The position numbers and the translations under genes are program-made. Under the pieces are notes generated by a model, which made no database searches, was not told where the DNA came from, and saw nothing but the letters and a program-made list of their open reading frames with translations. Of a stretch of 64,000 nt of DNA, positions 35,880 to 49,071 are shown one piece after another; positions within the stretch are counted from its first letter, which is position 1; every line of letters begins with the position of its first letter. Source of the stretch: Artemisia argyi (taxonomy: Eukaryota > Streptophyta > Magnoliopsida > Asterales > Asteraceae); the NCBI GenBank assembly GCA_030686995.1, contig CM060706.1:145582731-145646730 (forward strand). Direction: 5' to 3'.

Positions 35880-38800
35880 TCATTGGTCCATGGGGAAAGT
35901 TTGGAGATCCGGGACAACCATGGATGGTATGTCCTCTCCAAAATAATGTTTCAAACGATGACCATTCACTTTGAAGTTGGGACCTTCGGGTTGAGATAGC
36001 TCAACAGTCCCGTATGGATATACTTTTGCAACAGTGAATGGTCCAGTCCATCTGGTTTTTAATTTCCCCGAGAAGATCTTTAACCTTGAATTGAAAAGAA
36101 GGACTCTGTCACCGACGTTGAAAACGCGGTTCTTAATCTTTGAGTCGTGAATCTTCTTTGTATTTTCTTTGTAGATCAAAGAGTTCTCGTAGGCTTGATC
36201 ACGAAGTTCGTTTAATTCATTGAGTTGAACTTTACGGTGATCACCCGCTTTATGAAGATCATAGTTTGCATGTTTCAAGGCCCAGTAGGCTTTGTGCTCG
36301 AGCTCGATTGGTAAATGACACGCCTTCCCGTATACAAGCTTGTAGGGAGTACACCCAATGGGTGTTTTGTAAGCTATACGGAAGGCCCAGAGTGCATCAT
36401 CTAGTTTGTCCGACCAGGAAGCACGATTTTCACCTACGGTCCTCTCAAGAATCCGTTTAATACCACAGTTTGAAACCTCCACCTGCCCACTTGTTTGTGG
36501 GTGATACGCGGTAGAAAGACGATGAGTAACACCGTACTTAAGCATGACTTTTGCGAATTTATCATTGCAAAAGTGTGTACCGTGATCACTAATGATGGCA
36601 CGGGGAGTTCCAAAACGAGCAAAGAAGGATTTCAAGAATTTCACAACAACTCGGGAATCGTTGGTAGGTAAGGCTTTTGCCTCAACCCATTTTGACAAGT
36701 TGTCAACAGCCACGAGAATGTATTTGTTTCCACGAGAAGATGGGAATGGCCCCATAAAATCAATGCCCCAGACGTCAAAGTTTTCACAAACTTGAATGGC
36801 ATTTTGTGGCATTTCGTTCTTTTGTGAAATATTCCCGTGACGCTGACAAGCGTCACAAGCTTTGACTAACTCGTGGGCATCCTTATAAACTGTGGGCCAA
36901 TAGAAACCGGAGTCAAACACCTTTTTGGCGGTGTAGTTAGGACTATGGTGGCCCCCGGTGGGTCCAGCATGGCAAGTCTGGAGAATATCAGCGGCTTCCT
37001 GTCTGTAAACACATCGCCTGATGACTTGATCGGCACAGATTTTGAAGAGATAGGGGTCGTCCCAGAAGTAATGTTTAACGTCTTTGAAAAATTTGTTTTT
37101 CTGTTGGGACGTCATCCCCTTCACGATGAAGTTACCCGTATGGTAATTTGCAAAGTCGGCAAACCATGGGGTTGTAGAGGCAACACGAAAAGCAACCGCA
37201 TTGAGTGTCTCGAGAGGAAATGTTTCATTTATTTCCTGTTTCTCGGACATATCTTGGTGAGGGTTTTCTAATCGTGAGAGATGATCAGCAGCAAGGTTCT
37301 CAGCTCCTTTTTTATCACGAATAATGATATCAAATTCTTGGAGGAGGAGAACCCAACGGAGCAGCCTCGGCTTTTCATCTTGCTTTTCAAATAGGTACTT
37401 CAAAGCCGAGTGATCCGTATACACTACGCATTTGGTCAGGATTAAGTATGGCCGGAATTTTTCAAAGGCATACACCACAACCAATAGTTCCTTTTCAGTG
37501 GTGGTGTAATGACTTTGAGCCTTGGTCATAGTTTTGCTTGCGTAGTGTATAGGCTGAAAGTATTTTGCTTTTCGTTGCCCCAAGACCGCACCTATGGCAA
37601 AATCACTAGCATCGCACATAAGCTCAAAAGGTAGGTCCCAATCGGGGGCAACAAGAATCGGTGCCTCAGTAAGCTTTTTCATTAATGTTTCAAAAGCTTC
37701 GATGCACTCAGGAGAGAAGATGAAAGGAGCATCCTTCTCGAGGAGATGGGTCATAGGCCGGGCGATTTTAGAGAAATCTTGGATAAACCTATGATAGAAG
37801 CCGGCATGACCCAAAAAGCTCCTAACACCTTTAACGGTGGTGGGATGAGGTAATTTAGCGATGACATCAATTTTGGCTTTGTCAACCTCAATCCCGTTTT
37901 TTGAAATTTTATGGCCGAGGACAATGCCCTCTTTAACCATAAAATGGCTCTTCTCCCAATTGAGAATTAAATTCGTTTCTTTGCAACGTTTAAGCATCTA
38001 TTCCAAGTGGGAGAGTCAAGACTGGAATGAATCCCCGATGACTGAAAAGTCATCCATAAATACCTCCATGGTTTTCCAGATCATGTCGGAAAAGATTGAC
38101 ATCATGCACCGTTGGAACGTGCCTGGTGCATTACATAAGCTGAAAGGCATACGTCTGTAAGCAAAAGTTCCGTAGAGGCATGTGAAGGTAGTTTTCTCTT
38201 GATCCTGTGGATCAATGGGGATTTGGAAGTAACCCTAGAAACCATCGAGGAAACAGTAGTATTCATTCCCCGCTAGTCTTTCGAGCATCTGGTCCATAAA
38301 AGGGAGAGAAAAATGGTCTTTACGGGTGGCTTCATTCAACTTACGATAGTCTATACATACTCGCCAACCCGTGACCAAACGAGTTGGAATCAACTCGTTT
38401 TCCTCGTTGGTGACAACGGTTATGCCACCCTTTTTAGGAACGCAATAAATTGGGCTAACCCAAGGACTATCAGATATAGGGTAAATCAATCCCGCATCAA
38501 GAAGTTTTAGAACCTCTTGTTTGATAACTTCGTGGATTTTGGGATTTACCCTTCTCTGTTGTTGCACTGCTGGCTTAAAGTCATCCTCCATTAAGATTTT
38601 GTGTGTACAAAATTCCGGGTTAAATACCTTTAATGTCGGAGAGTTTCCAAGCAATTGCTTGCTTGTGTGACTTAAGAACCTTTAGGAGTGCAGCCTTTTC
38701 CTCATCTTTCAAGTCTTTAGTAATAATGACAGGTAATTTATCATCACCCTCCAATAATGCATATTCTAGATGAGGAGGCAAGTCCTTGAGCTCAACCTCG

Positions 38801-38889
38801 GGAAAGTCTTCAGTTATTTCAACATTTTTGACTTCCTCTTTATGAAGCATTTTTGGAGATGGAGAGGGTGAAGGATCATCATTTAACAA
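35880..38889 (-). pseudogene. pol (RT, RNase H, integrase) of the Athila-like element
   Basis: 38889-38620 is the pre-RT linker; a one-base insertion near 38623 shifts the frame. 38654-38235 holds the start of reverse transcriptase (SPWVSPIYCVPKKGG, RVCIDYRKLN). Stops follow at 38237-38235, 38018-38016 and 38000-37998, around the FMDD catalytic box. 37997-35880 is open for 705 codons: RNase H ([32 protein letters not shown]), the integrase zinc finger (ending CDACQR) and the integrase core with Asp (GIDFMGP), Asp (ISDHGTHF) and Glu (SGQVEVSN), then a GPF/Y-like C-terminus without chromodomain. RNase H and integrase look intact, while reverse transcriptase is broken. Confidence 0.93.
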
Positions 38890-41510
38890 TCTTTCAAGAA
38901 GAAGAATGTCCCCCTCCGAGTCAAGATAGTTTTCATCAATCTCATGAGGGATTGAACTATCCTGAGCAAGAAAAGCCTCGACCTCTTCCAGAAGGAAGTC
39001 ACTTCCCTCAAACGGAGTGAGAGAAGGGGAAGAGTCGGATATGATAGGCTCAGAAGAAAGAGTGGTACTGCCACTTGCTGAGAAACCGAGGACTTCTTGA
39101 GAATACTCCTCTGACGCAACATCGATGATGTCAATTCGGTTAACCGTTTCAGCGTCATAATTGGAGGAGTATCTTGAAGATCAAGATTGAATGTGATGGC
39201 TTCACCACCAACACGTAGAGTGATTTCTTCTTCGAATACATCGATTAGAGCACGGCCCGTTCTTAAGAATCCCCTCCCGAGAATGAGAGGAACTCTTGGG
39301 TCAGCATCGAAATCAACAATCACGAAATCTGCCGGAAAATGGAACTTTCCTACTTTCACGAAGATATCTTCGGCAATGCCGAGAGGACGAGATATAGTAG
39401 GCTCTGCAAGCTCGAGAGTCATGCAGGTAGGAGTGAGAGCAGGAAGAGAGAGTCTTTTCCAGACTGAGTAAGGCATAAGGTTGATGCTTGCACCAAGATC
39501 GGCTAAGGCAAAGCATTCAACCATCCCAGGGAAAATGCAATGAATGAGAAATTTCCCGGGATCTCCAAGCTTTTCGGGAAGCTTTTTCAAGAGCACCGCT
39601 GAGCAATGCTCGTTAAGTGGAGTTTTAGCCATCTCACATAGTTTTTCCTTATTGCTTATCAGATTTTTGATCGTTGAAGCAAATTTAGGCATGAGAAGAA
39701 GAGCATCCGCGAAGCTAATATCGAAATGTAACTCTTGGAAAATTTGATAAAATTTTTCCATCTGATGATTAGCTCTTTTGCGGTTCTTTTGATCATTCAA
39801 ACGTGAAGGATATGGAATTGAAGGCTTAGGATCGTTCTTTGGAATTTCATCAGAACTTTCGGGGGGATCAAATACAACTTTCGACTTACGAATCGGGACC
39901 GGGACAACTTGAGGGTGGACGTTGTTGGTACCTCTGTTATTAGTAGGAAGTACCGTGTCCGTGGTAACCTCAGGTTCACGTTCCGCTACCTTGATAGGAG
40001 GAGAAGAAGAGGTAGAGGGAATCGTGGGCCCATTGTATGATACTCCACTTCGGGTAGTGATCGCTTTGACATCGCCCCTCGGGTTAGTGATCGTGTTGCT
40101 CGGTAGTGTACCCAGGCCCGAGGGTCGATCATTTAAAGACTTCTGAAGCTCAGAGATCTTGCTGATCAATAACTGATTCGTTTCCTCTTGTGCTTTCATG
40201 AATTGTTTTAGAACTTCATCGGAGGAAGACGAGGGTGGAACAATGTTTTGATTTTGATTAGGAAAATTTTGAACACGGTTGTTTTGAAAATTCCCTTGAT
40301 TTTGATTGTTGTTACCCTGAAAATTATTTCTCTGATTGAAATTACCATGATTGTAATTTCCTTGATTTTGGTTTCCTTGAAAATTTCCTAGAAAACCTTG
40401 ATTTTGATTGCCATTTTGAAAATTGTTTTGATTAAAATGACCTTGATTTTGGTTTGGGTTTTGGAAATTTGAGTTTTGACCTTGGTTAAAATCTCCATGA
40501 TTCTGATTCGAGTTACGGTTTTGATTTTGGTTAAAACTGGGAGGTCCGAGAAAATTGTTGGAACGATAGCTCAAGAGATTACGGTCCCCTTGTGGTTGGT
40601 AAGAATTACCCCCCATGTTGTAGGAACCTTGAGCAGCATAAACGTTCTCTTGAGGAAAACGAGCAGTAGCTGGACACTCCGAATAAAGATGTGGGCCTTC
40701 GCAAGTTTCACAACTTCGGGACACGGCTTTCACTTGTTGATTCTGAACCTGCTGATTTTGCATAGTTTGGTTCATTCTCAACACAGCCGTAGAGATATCA
40801 TCCATCTTTTTAGTGAGAGCAATTATTTCAGGAGATGATGATGAAGGAATGACTGATTTACATGACTCATCCCTCTCCGCAGAGGAATCCCAAAAGTTAT
40901 GGTGGGCAGGCATGTTCTCAATTAGATCATAGCATTCTTCGGGACGCCTTTTCATAAAGGTCCCACCAGCAGCAGCATTGAGAATATCACGGTGCCTCAA
41001 TGTCAGACCATTATAGAAGGTATCTATGATGGTAACTTGTAACATATTGTGGTTAGGGCACCGATCAATAGCTAGCTTATAACGTTCCCAAGCCTCAAAT
41101 AGAGACTCATCGGGACGCTGCCGGAAGTTGCTGATATCATTTCGTAACTTGGTAACCATGGAAGGTGGAAAATATTTTGCTAAAAACTTGGTTACCATCT
41201 CATCAAAGGTACGAATAGAATTCTTTGGGAGTCGGTCAAACCATGCAGTTGCATGATGGGTGAGAGAATAGGGGAAGAGATACAGCCGGAGGGCATCATC
41301 GGTGACACCATGCTGTTTCATGCTTTGGGTGACGGTAAGGTATTTATCAAGATGCTTGTTAGCATCGTCACCCGGTAACCCGTGAAATTGACACGAATTT
41401 TGGACTTGTTGGATCATGTGGTGCTTGAGGCCAAAGTCCGTAGCCTTAATTGTGAGTGGTGCAATAGGTCCGCCCCTCCCTTGCATGGTAGGCTGGCACA
41501 ACTCCTCCAT
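38883..41510 (-). pseudogene. gag-protease of the Athila-like element (frameshifted at the end)
   Basis: An 875-codon ORF. Residues ~20-220 are the capsid-like gag (WFDRLP, FLAKYFPPS, RPDESLFEAWERYK). A CCHC knuckle, CETCEGPHLYSEC, follows, then a long Asn/Gln/Phe/Gly-rich low-complexity stretch. The aspartic protease has the active-site DLGASINLMP and ILGRGFLRTG flap-end motifs. Gag packages RNA; the protease matures the polyprotein. The true reading frame shifts near 39168, so the last ~90 residues of the ORF are out of frame; the correct frame continues toward reverse transcriptase through the acidic linker at 38889-39165. Confidence 0.9.
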
Positions 41511-42124
41511 CGTTCAGAAATCGGGAGCTGGCTCATCCCTGGGAGGGTAAGGGGTGGTGGTGGTAGCCCATCGGCCATTTCGGTTTTTGGTTCTTCAATA
41601 ACAGTACGTAGCTCGGGTACGTTTTTTTTTATTTTTACGCTTTGTTTGTGAACGAGTGCGCATGCACTAAAAACAATTTTTCAAAACAAGATCAAGGCAA
41701 AACCACAGGGAACTTAAACCAATAATCACAAGTGAATTGCTTCTTTAAAAAAGGTACACCACTCACAGGGATACAAAGGCAAGTTTTAATCTTTAGTTTG
41801 AGAACTTATTATGTCCACACCCCCAGTTGGTAGGTGTTCTGCCTTGGTTTGCGGTGGTAAGATTTTATGTATTTATTAACAGAAAAATTGTTTTTGGCTT
41901 ATGGGTGTGTGTGCAAAAAACTTTGGGAAATATTTTTGGAACTGATTCGTTAACCGAAATCGTTCTTTTAAGATTACTCGCAGACTGGCGGGAGGAAAGA
42001 ATGGATTCCTCTTCAGTTCGCAATTTATTGTCAGAACTTACCTTATACCAACTGTTTCAGGTTGTAATCTTAAAGAAAACGAAGTAATGATTGGGGCTAA
42101 ACCGTCAAATTTTGATTGGGGCTA
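41511..42124 (-). other. Leader of the Athila-like element
   Basis: Untranslated leader between primer site and gag. It contains a short re-copy of the LTR terminus (GATTGGGGCTAAACCGTCAA near 42090). A possible earlier gag start near 41575 is cut off by a stop just before 41510. Confidence 0.5.
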
Positions 42125-42141
42125 CCCCGGCAGCAGCGCCA
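42125..42141 (-). promoter_or_regulatory. Primer-binding site of the Athila-like element
   Basis: TGGCGCTGCTGCCGGGG on the minus strand, five bases inside the 5' LTR. It resembles the Athila-type site (TGGCGCC...GCCGGGG). Confidence 0.75.
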
Positions 42142-42146
42142 AATTT

Positions 42147-45100
42147 TGATTGGGGCTAAACCGTCAGATATTATTGACCAAGGTCAACAAGTCAAAGACA
42201 ACTCAGTTCCAATGCTCCGTGGATAGTATAGTGTGTCCCCGGGTCGTTATGTCCCAGCGAGATTGCAGTGGTGTTTTTTGGAAAACGTTTTTGAGAATGA
42301 GTGGCACTGAGGACAGTAGCCAAGATGATTGGGAATTGATTATGCTACTGATATTTGGTATTTGCACAATTTGGAATAATATTCACTATAACAGATATAC
42401 AGATATAATTACAAATACACAACTTGGGATTCAGATTACAGACTGGGAAAAGGGGGATTTAACAAATTACAAACTACAGGGGGTGCAAGTGAAACTTTTC
42501 AAACTTGAAATAAAAAGAAAATTAAAAATGAAAAGAAAATGATTTAAATGATTATTTTAATAATTAAATACTAATTAATTAATTAAAACTATTTAAAAAT
42601 CTAATTTAAATTAACTAAAAATGATAAAGATTACAAATTAAACTAAAAACTTGCAAAAATATTTTCTAAACCTTAAAATGAACTTGAAGAAAGTATAACA
42701 ATTAAAAAGAAATATTTTTGTCTTTTTATGGGTTTTCTATTAATTAAAAACTAATTATATTAATTAAACTATTTAAACTATTTTAAATTACTAATATACC
42801 TAAATGACTTAGAAAATTATAGAAAAATTTATAAAACTAATTAACCATCACAGGAATCCTAAAAAATTATAAAAAGGTTCCACAAAATATTTTTAGACTA
42901 TTTTACTAACTACTTACTTAATTGTTGATTTAAATCTAATTTAACTAAATTAAATAATAAAATTGGAAAATGAACAGTAGAATTTAAAAATCTAGTTTCT
43001 AAAAGTCTTAAGCGATTTATAAAACCTAGAAAAAATATAAAAACCTGCTGTTATTAATTAAAATTTAAGAAAACTATTTAATTACTAATATTACCTAATT
43101 AATTAATTAAACTATTTTTAATTCTAATAATTATTAAACTTAAAGAGAAAAATCTAAGAAAATTATTACAAATACTTAAAGGTGACAGGAAATTAATAAA
43201 ATTATGAAAATGGCAGATTGCTTATTAATAAGCTAAAAAGAAAAATGAAAAAGATAGAATCTATTAAATAGAAGCTATCACTAATTTTATGTTTGGTTTT
43301 TTGTGGTTTTTCTTTTTGACAGACAAAAATAAGTTGAAAATAAGAAACTTTTATAAAACAACTTTTGTTTTAGTTTAAAAATAAGCTGTGTGCACCCCCT
43401 CTTATCAAATAGTGGACTAAATAGCTTATTAGGACTTAAGCAATTATGAAAAAGCTATTCAAATGACAAAATAAGCATACACAGATGATTATGAACTTGA
43501 AATAAGGCAAATAGAACAAATAAGCACTCTGGAAAAGTTGTTTATCACAAATAAGCACTTATCAACTTCTTAGGCCAAGACAGGCCTGAAATGGGAGGTT
43601 TTGGACCTCTGTAGGGTCCACAGAAGCCAAGGAGAGTCCAAAATGAAACTTGAAACCTAAAAAGGGACTGGTAGGCTACATAATAAGCCAATAAGCAGTG
43701 CTTATTGCTTATTAATGAAGCTTGGGTGGGCTATGTAAGTTGGGGTCAAACACTGAGTGATCAGTGTATACTCAGAAAATGGCCAATCTTGAGGGGGCTT
43801 GCAGCCCTATCAAATAAGCTCAAAATGGCAAAATAAGCACTAGGACTAGTAACTGAGCTTATTAGCTTTCTAAGAATCCAAATTACAGGGTGTGGGTCCC
43901 ACGGGGTGAGTCACTAAGCTACTTGGAAAATAGGCCAAAACCTGTGCACAGGGCATAAGCTTGCCCTGCAGGTTAAAAGAGGCTTTTGCACAAGCTTATA
44001 GAAAAATTCTAAAAATAAGCTGATGATGGGACTTTGAAGACTAAGTGACAAACTTTAACTTCTGAAAAGGACAAGGTCTCAAAGTAAACACAAAAATCAC
44101 AAAAATTCCTCCAAGATTTGGATTTCTGAAACAAAGGTGTAATTTGACTTTTTGAATATCAAGCTTAAGTTGACTTAGATGAATTTTAATCTTGATTTTC
44201 TGATTGATACTGATTATTTAAGCTAAGCTAAAACTAATTTAAGCTATATCACTCATAAGTGAATGGATTTGGGGCATATGCCACACTTAATCCAACACAG
44301 AGGGTTATCTAGGCCAAGTTTAATGTGATTTTGACTTTTCTCTGAATAAGACCTAGGTATTATGCTTGTTCTGAGCTAGTATTATCCTAAGTCACTTGTG
44401 TAAACAAGAAACAACAACAATTACACACCACAACACCTTGGATTACACTAATCCAAACACTACTTAAAACTTGTCTGTTTTGTGATTTGGGAAACAAAGG
44501 GGTGTTAAGGCCAATGAAACTGATTCTAAACAACTTATAATGATATGTTAAGCCTAATTGAACACTTAAACACAAGGAATAACAACAATAGACCAAGATT
44601 ACTACTTATACTATTTTAACTGCCAAATTGAGAAATTGAAGCAAATATGAATACTAGCTAACAAGGTACTGATTTAAAGTAATATTATCACTACTTAATA
44701 CTAAACAAACTCAAAAAAGCTAAAATAGCAATGAAATAAGCAATGCTACATTAACAACACAGAAATGAGTTTTCAAGGCCTTACAATGTGCAATCCACCT
44801 TGAACCAAGAACCAATGACCTCAAAACCAATCCTATAGGTCTTCCACAAGACCACTAACCCAGGGCCATCCAAAATTTACCCTGCTCCAGCTTTCTTCAT
44901 CAATAACCTGCAATTGTTGACTTTTGTTGACTTTTTTGTGTTTTTTTATTTTTTTATACCTAAGCTGTATTTTATGGTTTCTAAAAGCTTGTTTAAGCTT
45001 TCTGGGAGCTTATGTTAGCCTAAGAGTCCATAAGTCCTACTAATAACAACAATACAGAAGATTAAGAACTTGAAATAAAATTGAAATTTGCATAAACTGA

Positions 45101-46344
45101 GAGATGAAAGGAAACTCGAATTTGATTGATGAAAAAGATTGATTTACACTTGATTACACTACTACAATGATTAAAAGCTTGATTTTAAACTGAAATTGAA
45201 AGTTACAAACTAAACGACACTATCTTTTTAAAATTAAACTACTACTATGCTCCATGGTACTTCTCTTCTATTTATACTTGAAGATTAGGGTTCCCTGGAC
45301 CCTTGTGATCATTTCCCACTTCAAATTTGAGCCGTAGGATCATTGAGATGCTTCCTTTAGCTGCCACGTGTTTTTGGCGCCAAAAATCATTTTTGCAATT
45401 TGCTTCTGAAATACTCAAGGGGGGGTGGAAGCATTTAATGAAGTTTGTTTGTTAGGTGAAAGTGGTGAGGGTTGGTGATGATGGGGTTGCTAGTGGGGGT
45501 GGTGGAGGTGATGGATTTGCAGGGCAAGTTGGGGGGGATGCGTGTACAGGGGTGGTTGTTTGACTTGGTTAACCGGGGGAAATATTTAAATGGGAGATGG
45601 GCTTTTGAGGTTGGGCCAGGGAAAAGAGAGGTGGGGTTGGGCTGGGTGATGGTTTGTGTTTGGATTGGATTTGGTTTTGGGTTTTATTGATATTAAGGGT
45701 CCGGTTTGATTAGTCGTAATAACAAGGACCAATTTTGTAATTTTCTGATTTTTGAAGGGTGTAATTTGGCATTCTTCCAAAGTATTTCAGGGGGTGTATT
45801 TTTCCATATGAGAATATTATAAGGACATGTGTTGAATTTTTCACATATGAAACCCCAGGGACTAATTCTGCCAAATCACTAAACTTCAGGGACCAAATCT
45901 GTAATTTCACCAAACTTTCCAACCACGGACCATTCCTGCCATAGATGAGAAGTTCAAGGACAAAATTTATTTTTCTCAAAGTTTTAATATCCCAGGGACC
46001 ATTTTTGACAATTTTCAAAGTTCAAGGACTAAACTTGTAATTTTGCCAAACTTTGCACCAAAGGACTAATTATGTAACTTTGTGATTTAAAAGGACCTTT
46101 GGTGACTTTTTCAAGTTTTTAAAATAACCAAGGACTAGATTTGACGACTTTTGAAAGATGAGGGACTGAAACTGCCAATTATGCAAACTTTATACGTTTT
46201 TTATTTGTTTTTGATTATTTTGCATCTGAAACATATAAAACACAATCCTGGGATATTTTCATTATTTTGATGCAATATTGAGTGTTTTTAGATGTTTTGG
46301 CAGCTCAGAATAGGTAAAAATGATGAGTGTTTGAGCACTCATCA
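42147..46344 (-). repeat. 5' LTR of the Athila-like element (4198 bp)
   Basis: Matches the 3' LTR along its length, with a ~57-bp segment around 43527-43583 absent from the 3' copy. Minus-strand TATAAATAG at 45276-45268 is the likely promoter TATA box. Small ORFs inside (42150-42542, 45472-45690, 45586-46018 and others) are not genes. Confidence 0.92.
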
Positions 46345-46371
46345 AGCTTTCATCTTTGTTTCGGAAAATGA

Positions 46372-46373
<2 letters not shown>

Positions 46374-46419
<46 letters not shown>
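46374..46419. repeat. 46-base A run inside the split Harbinger ORF1
   Basis: Pure A directly after a TAA in the ORF1 frame and four bases before the ATG of the downstream open segment. Confidence 0.9.
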
Positions 46420-46423
<4 letters not shown>

Positions 46424-47312
46424 ATGAATCGGCACAAATTTTGGAAGAGAGTGGTAGCCTACTTTCGAAAAGAAACTGGTTCAGACCAGACATACAGTTC
46501 GATCATTTCCAAATGGAAGACTAGAATTCGTGGTCAAGTTGCGAATTTTGGTGCTATTATTGATAATGTCAAAGGGACGCATGTAAGTGGTGAAAATGAC
46601 ATTGACGATATTTCCAAAGCTCTTATGGAGTATCGTGCGCGTTACGGTCATGATTTCGATTTAGTGGACTGTTGGAAAGTATTGAGGGTGACATGATGCT
46701 TGGAAGGATGAGATGCCTCTTTTCCAATCGGGCAGTCGAAAGAAAGTGAAGGGTTCAACAACAACGTCGGGGTCAACACAAGCCCCCCGAATTTTCAAGA
46801 CTTGGATGATGACGATGATGAAACGGAGGATGGTACTAGAGAATCACGACCACAAGGTCGTGACATAGCAAGGAGGAAATCATCCACCTCCTCCTCTCGT
46901 GAAACAACAAAATCATTCATGAGTGGGCTACTAACGGACTTATGGAGCTCAAGACCGTCAAAGAAGGATAAAGGTAAAGAGCGTGATGACTCGTGGGGAG
47001 AATACAAGGAACGAGAGCTAGCGATCAAACAACAAAAATTGAAATATCAACGAAAGCTCTTGAAATGCCAGGAGGAACAAAAGGAACTCATGAGAAATAC
47101 AAAACGGGAGCAAGACTTGATTTTCTACAATTCGGCAATCGACCAAAATTTGCCCGAACGACAACGAAATGAACTTATGCGACTTAAGGCGGAAATCAAG
47201 GAACGCCACAAAGCTAAATTATTAGTTTTTAAATAAGTGTTGTCGTGTTTAATATTTAGTTGTAATGGTTTCATTTCGTATCGTTTCGTTTATGTAATAT
47301 TTACGTTTTATT

Positions 47313-47318
47313 AATAAA
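47313..47318 (+). terminator. Polyadenylation signal after the Harbinger ORF1-like gene
   Basis: AATAAA 77 bases after the stop at 47236, followed by A-rich sequence. Confidence 0.5.
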
Positions 47319-47515
47319 ATTTGTGTTTGTGTTAAAAATGTAAAAAAAAAATAAAAAAAAATTGCAATATGGGTTGCTACTGTGATGAGAGATGTGAATA
47401 TAGGTTGAGGAGAGAAAAAACTGATGTGTCAGCCGGAAAGATAATGCAATATGGGTCACCACTGTTACAAGCTTATATGTTTTTACGTGGTTCTAGCATT
47501 CTTAAAGAAAAATTG

Positions 47516-48683
47516 TCATATTCGAGTTGGAGAATTAAGGACACGTGGTGGGCCCAAGATATAAACGTATGAAGTATGAACGATAAGTAAAGGGCATCTA
47601 CTATGGTGGACCTTTATAAAGATTTATAACAGTGTCTAGTCATCCGAAATAATAAATTTATAAACATTTTTCTTGTTATAAATCTTTCTTCACTATGGAT
47701 AAACTTCTTAAAGCTTTATAAAACCTCATTAAATACAAAAAGCATTAAATTTAGAAGAAGTTCAACATATCAGACCTTTTCATTCCACATAAGCATGAAA
47801 CATATTTCTACTATGGTTAATGAAATTATACACCTCTTCATCTTTTCTTAGACCTTTTTATAAATTACCATAGTGGATGCTCTAAGATTGTGCATTATAG
47901 TTTCATGGTCCACGAGTAGTTGTCATCTTTATTTCGTTTTCAATATGCTTTTATATTTCAATAATTATTTGATTCAACAAATGAAAATTCACTGTATCTT
48001 TCATGAAATAAAAAATATTTCGTTTAGGTTTCTATTTTTTAAAATGTGTTAGTATAATGTAAGTATGTAACTAGAACAATAGCGCAAGAGATATGTATTT
48101 ATTTACTTTAACCAAAAAAACATGCTCACAAAACAAACTAGCTAACAAGACGCTGCATCATAAAAAGATCTATAGAAAGCGGAAACGAAGACAGCAAACA
48201 ACCCAACCGAACAGAAAACAGAACAAGCTCTCCTTACAATGTCCAAAGCATCCTGTGTATATTTCAATTAGTCGCGTAACATGTGCCATTTCAATCCATA
48301 AAATAAGTACACTTGTTAAGATATGCTAAAAAGATAACACGCGACAAAAGACTCGGTTGAAGATAAACATCGGGTATTACTTGCACATTTGGTTCATTTC
48401 CAGGTTTACTCTTTTACGGCGATGGCTCGAATCTTATAGACAAAGATTCTTAAATTATCATGTTTTTGTCTTGGGAAACTGAAAAACAAATGGTTCACTT
48501 TTTTTATAGACAAAGATTCTTATAGACAATAATAGTTCACCTTTTTTTTATGACCAGAAATATATAAGATATTGATTTATCAAATCTGTGTTTGATAATG
48601 TCATGTGATAATTATTGATACGTCTTTTTCCTTTGATGAAACTGAAGTTTCGTATAGATGTTACGTCTTTAAATGAAATTTGA
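47516..48683. repeat. Duplicated host segment, copy B (left part)
   Basis: Same order as 14506-15530: ACACGTGGTGGG..., the ATTTCGTTTTCAA...ATGC block, the AGTATGTAACTAGAACAATAGCG block, and GGCGATGGCTCGAATCTT. Contains the empty site of the hAT MITE (48379-48386). It holds an extra ~300 bp near 47585-47885. Confidence 0.8.
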
Positions 48684-49071
48684 TTCGGGATATTGTTATT
48701 GGTAGTCTCTTGGCCTACTAAAAAAGTACAAAAAGTATAAAATATTTTTTTTTCTTTTGTTTGCAGTGTAATATATTTTTTTATTAGTTTATGTTCAATA
48801 TTTTTGCTAGTTTAATTCTATTGACGTAAATTTGATATTTTATGTTTCATACTTTCAGTTTTGTAGTTTTATAATAAAAAGAAAATTATAAAAATAAAAA
48901 ATAAAATAATATATAAATAAATAAAAAATGAAAAAAACAAAGGGAGTACAAAATGTATTATAGAGGGAGGTTTTATAACCTATCCCATTTGATATATGGT
49001 GGCATCCTTTTAGCATGGTTCTTGTTTATTGTTTTAAACATTGATATTTTTGCTTAACAAAGAGACCTAAA
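48684..49071. other. DNA inserted in copy B, left of the MULE
   Basis: Absent from copy A; AT-rich. Together with 51220-51360 it may be an older insertion that the MULE later entered. No gene seen. Confidence 0.5.

Larger units (their letters stand above)
23209..46344 (-). mobile_element. Athila-like Ty3/gypsy retrotransposon, nested (15.5 kb without the inner element)
   Basis: Edges TGATTGGGG (23209) and ...CTCATCA (46344), flanked by AGCTT at 23204-23208 and 46345-46349. Order on the minus strand: 5' LTR (46344-42147), primer site, gag-protease, reverse transcriptase, RNase H, integrase, ~890 bp of non-coding DNA, 3' LTR (34988-23209, split). No chromodomain and no envelope-like ORF. Domain order, gag type and large LTRs fit the Athila lineage. 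Coding parts carry frameshifts and stops, so it cannot move by itself. Confidence 0.92.
22560..47236 (+). pseudogene. PIF/Harbinger ORF1-like Myb/SANT gene, split by a 23-kb insertion
   Basis: Left part 22560-23208: a Gln/Pro/Ser-rich region, an acidic run of aspartates near 23047, a Lys-rich linker, then the Myb/SANT start WSSKEEVILCKA. Right part 46350-47236: the rest of that domain (KFWKRVVAYFRKETGS, SIISKWKTRIRGQV) and the NAM-associated C-terminal region with a charged coiled coil ending HKAKLLVFK. This is the DNA-binding ORF1 of PIF/Harbinger transposons; plant copies are often labelled 'glutathione S-transferase T3-like'. Damage, each break separate: TAA at 22980-22982, the retrotransposon at 23209-46344, a stop followed by a 46-base A run (46374-46419), a one-base insertion near 46690, and a one-base loss in a C run near 46783. 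No Harbinger transposase or terminal inverted repeats were seen. Confidence 0.85.

Noticed and set aside
39187..41651. Plus-strand ORFs across 39187-41651 and 35721-38510
   Set aside because: Antisense shadows of the retrotransposon gag and pol.
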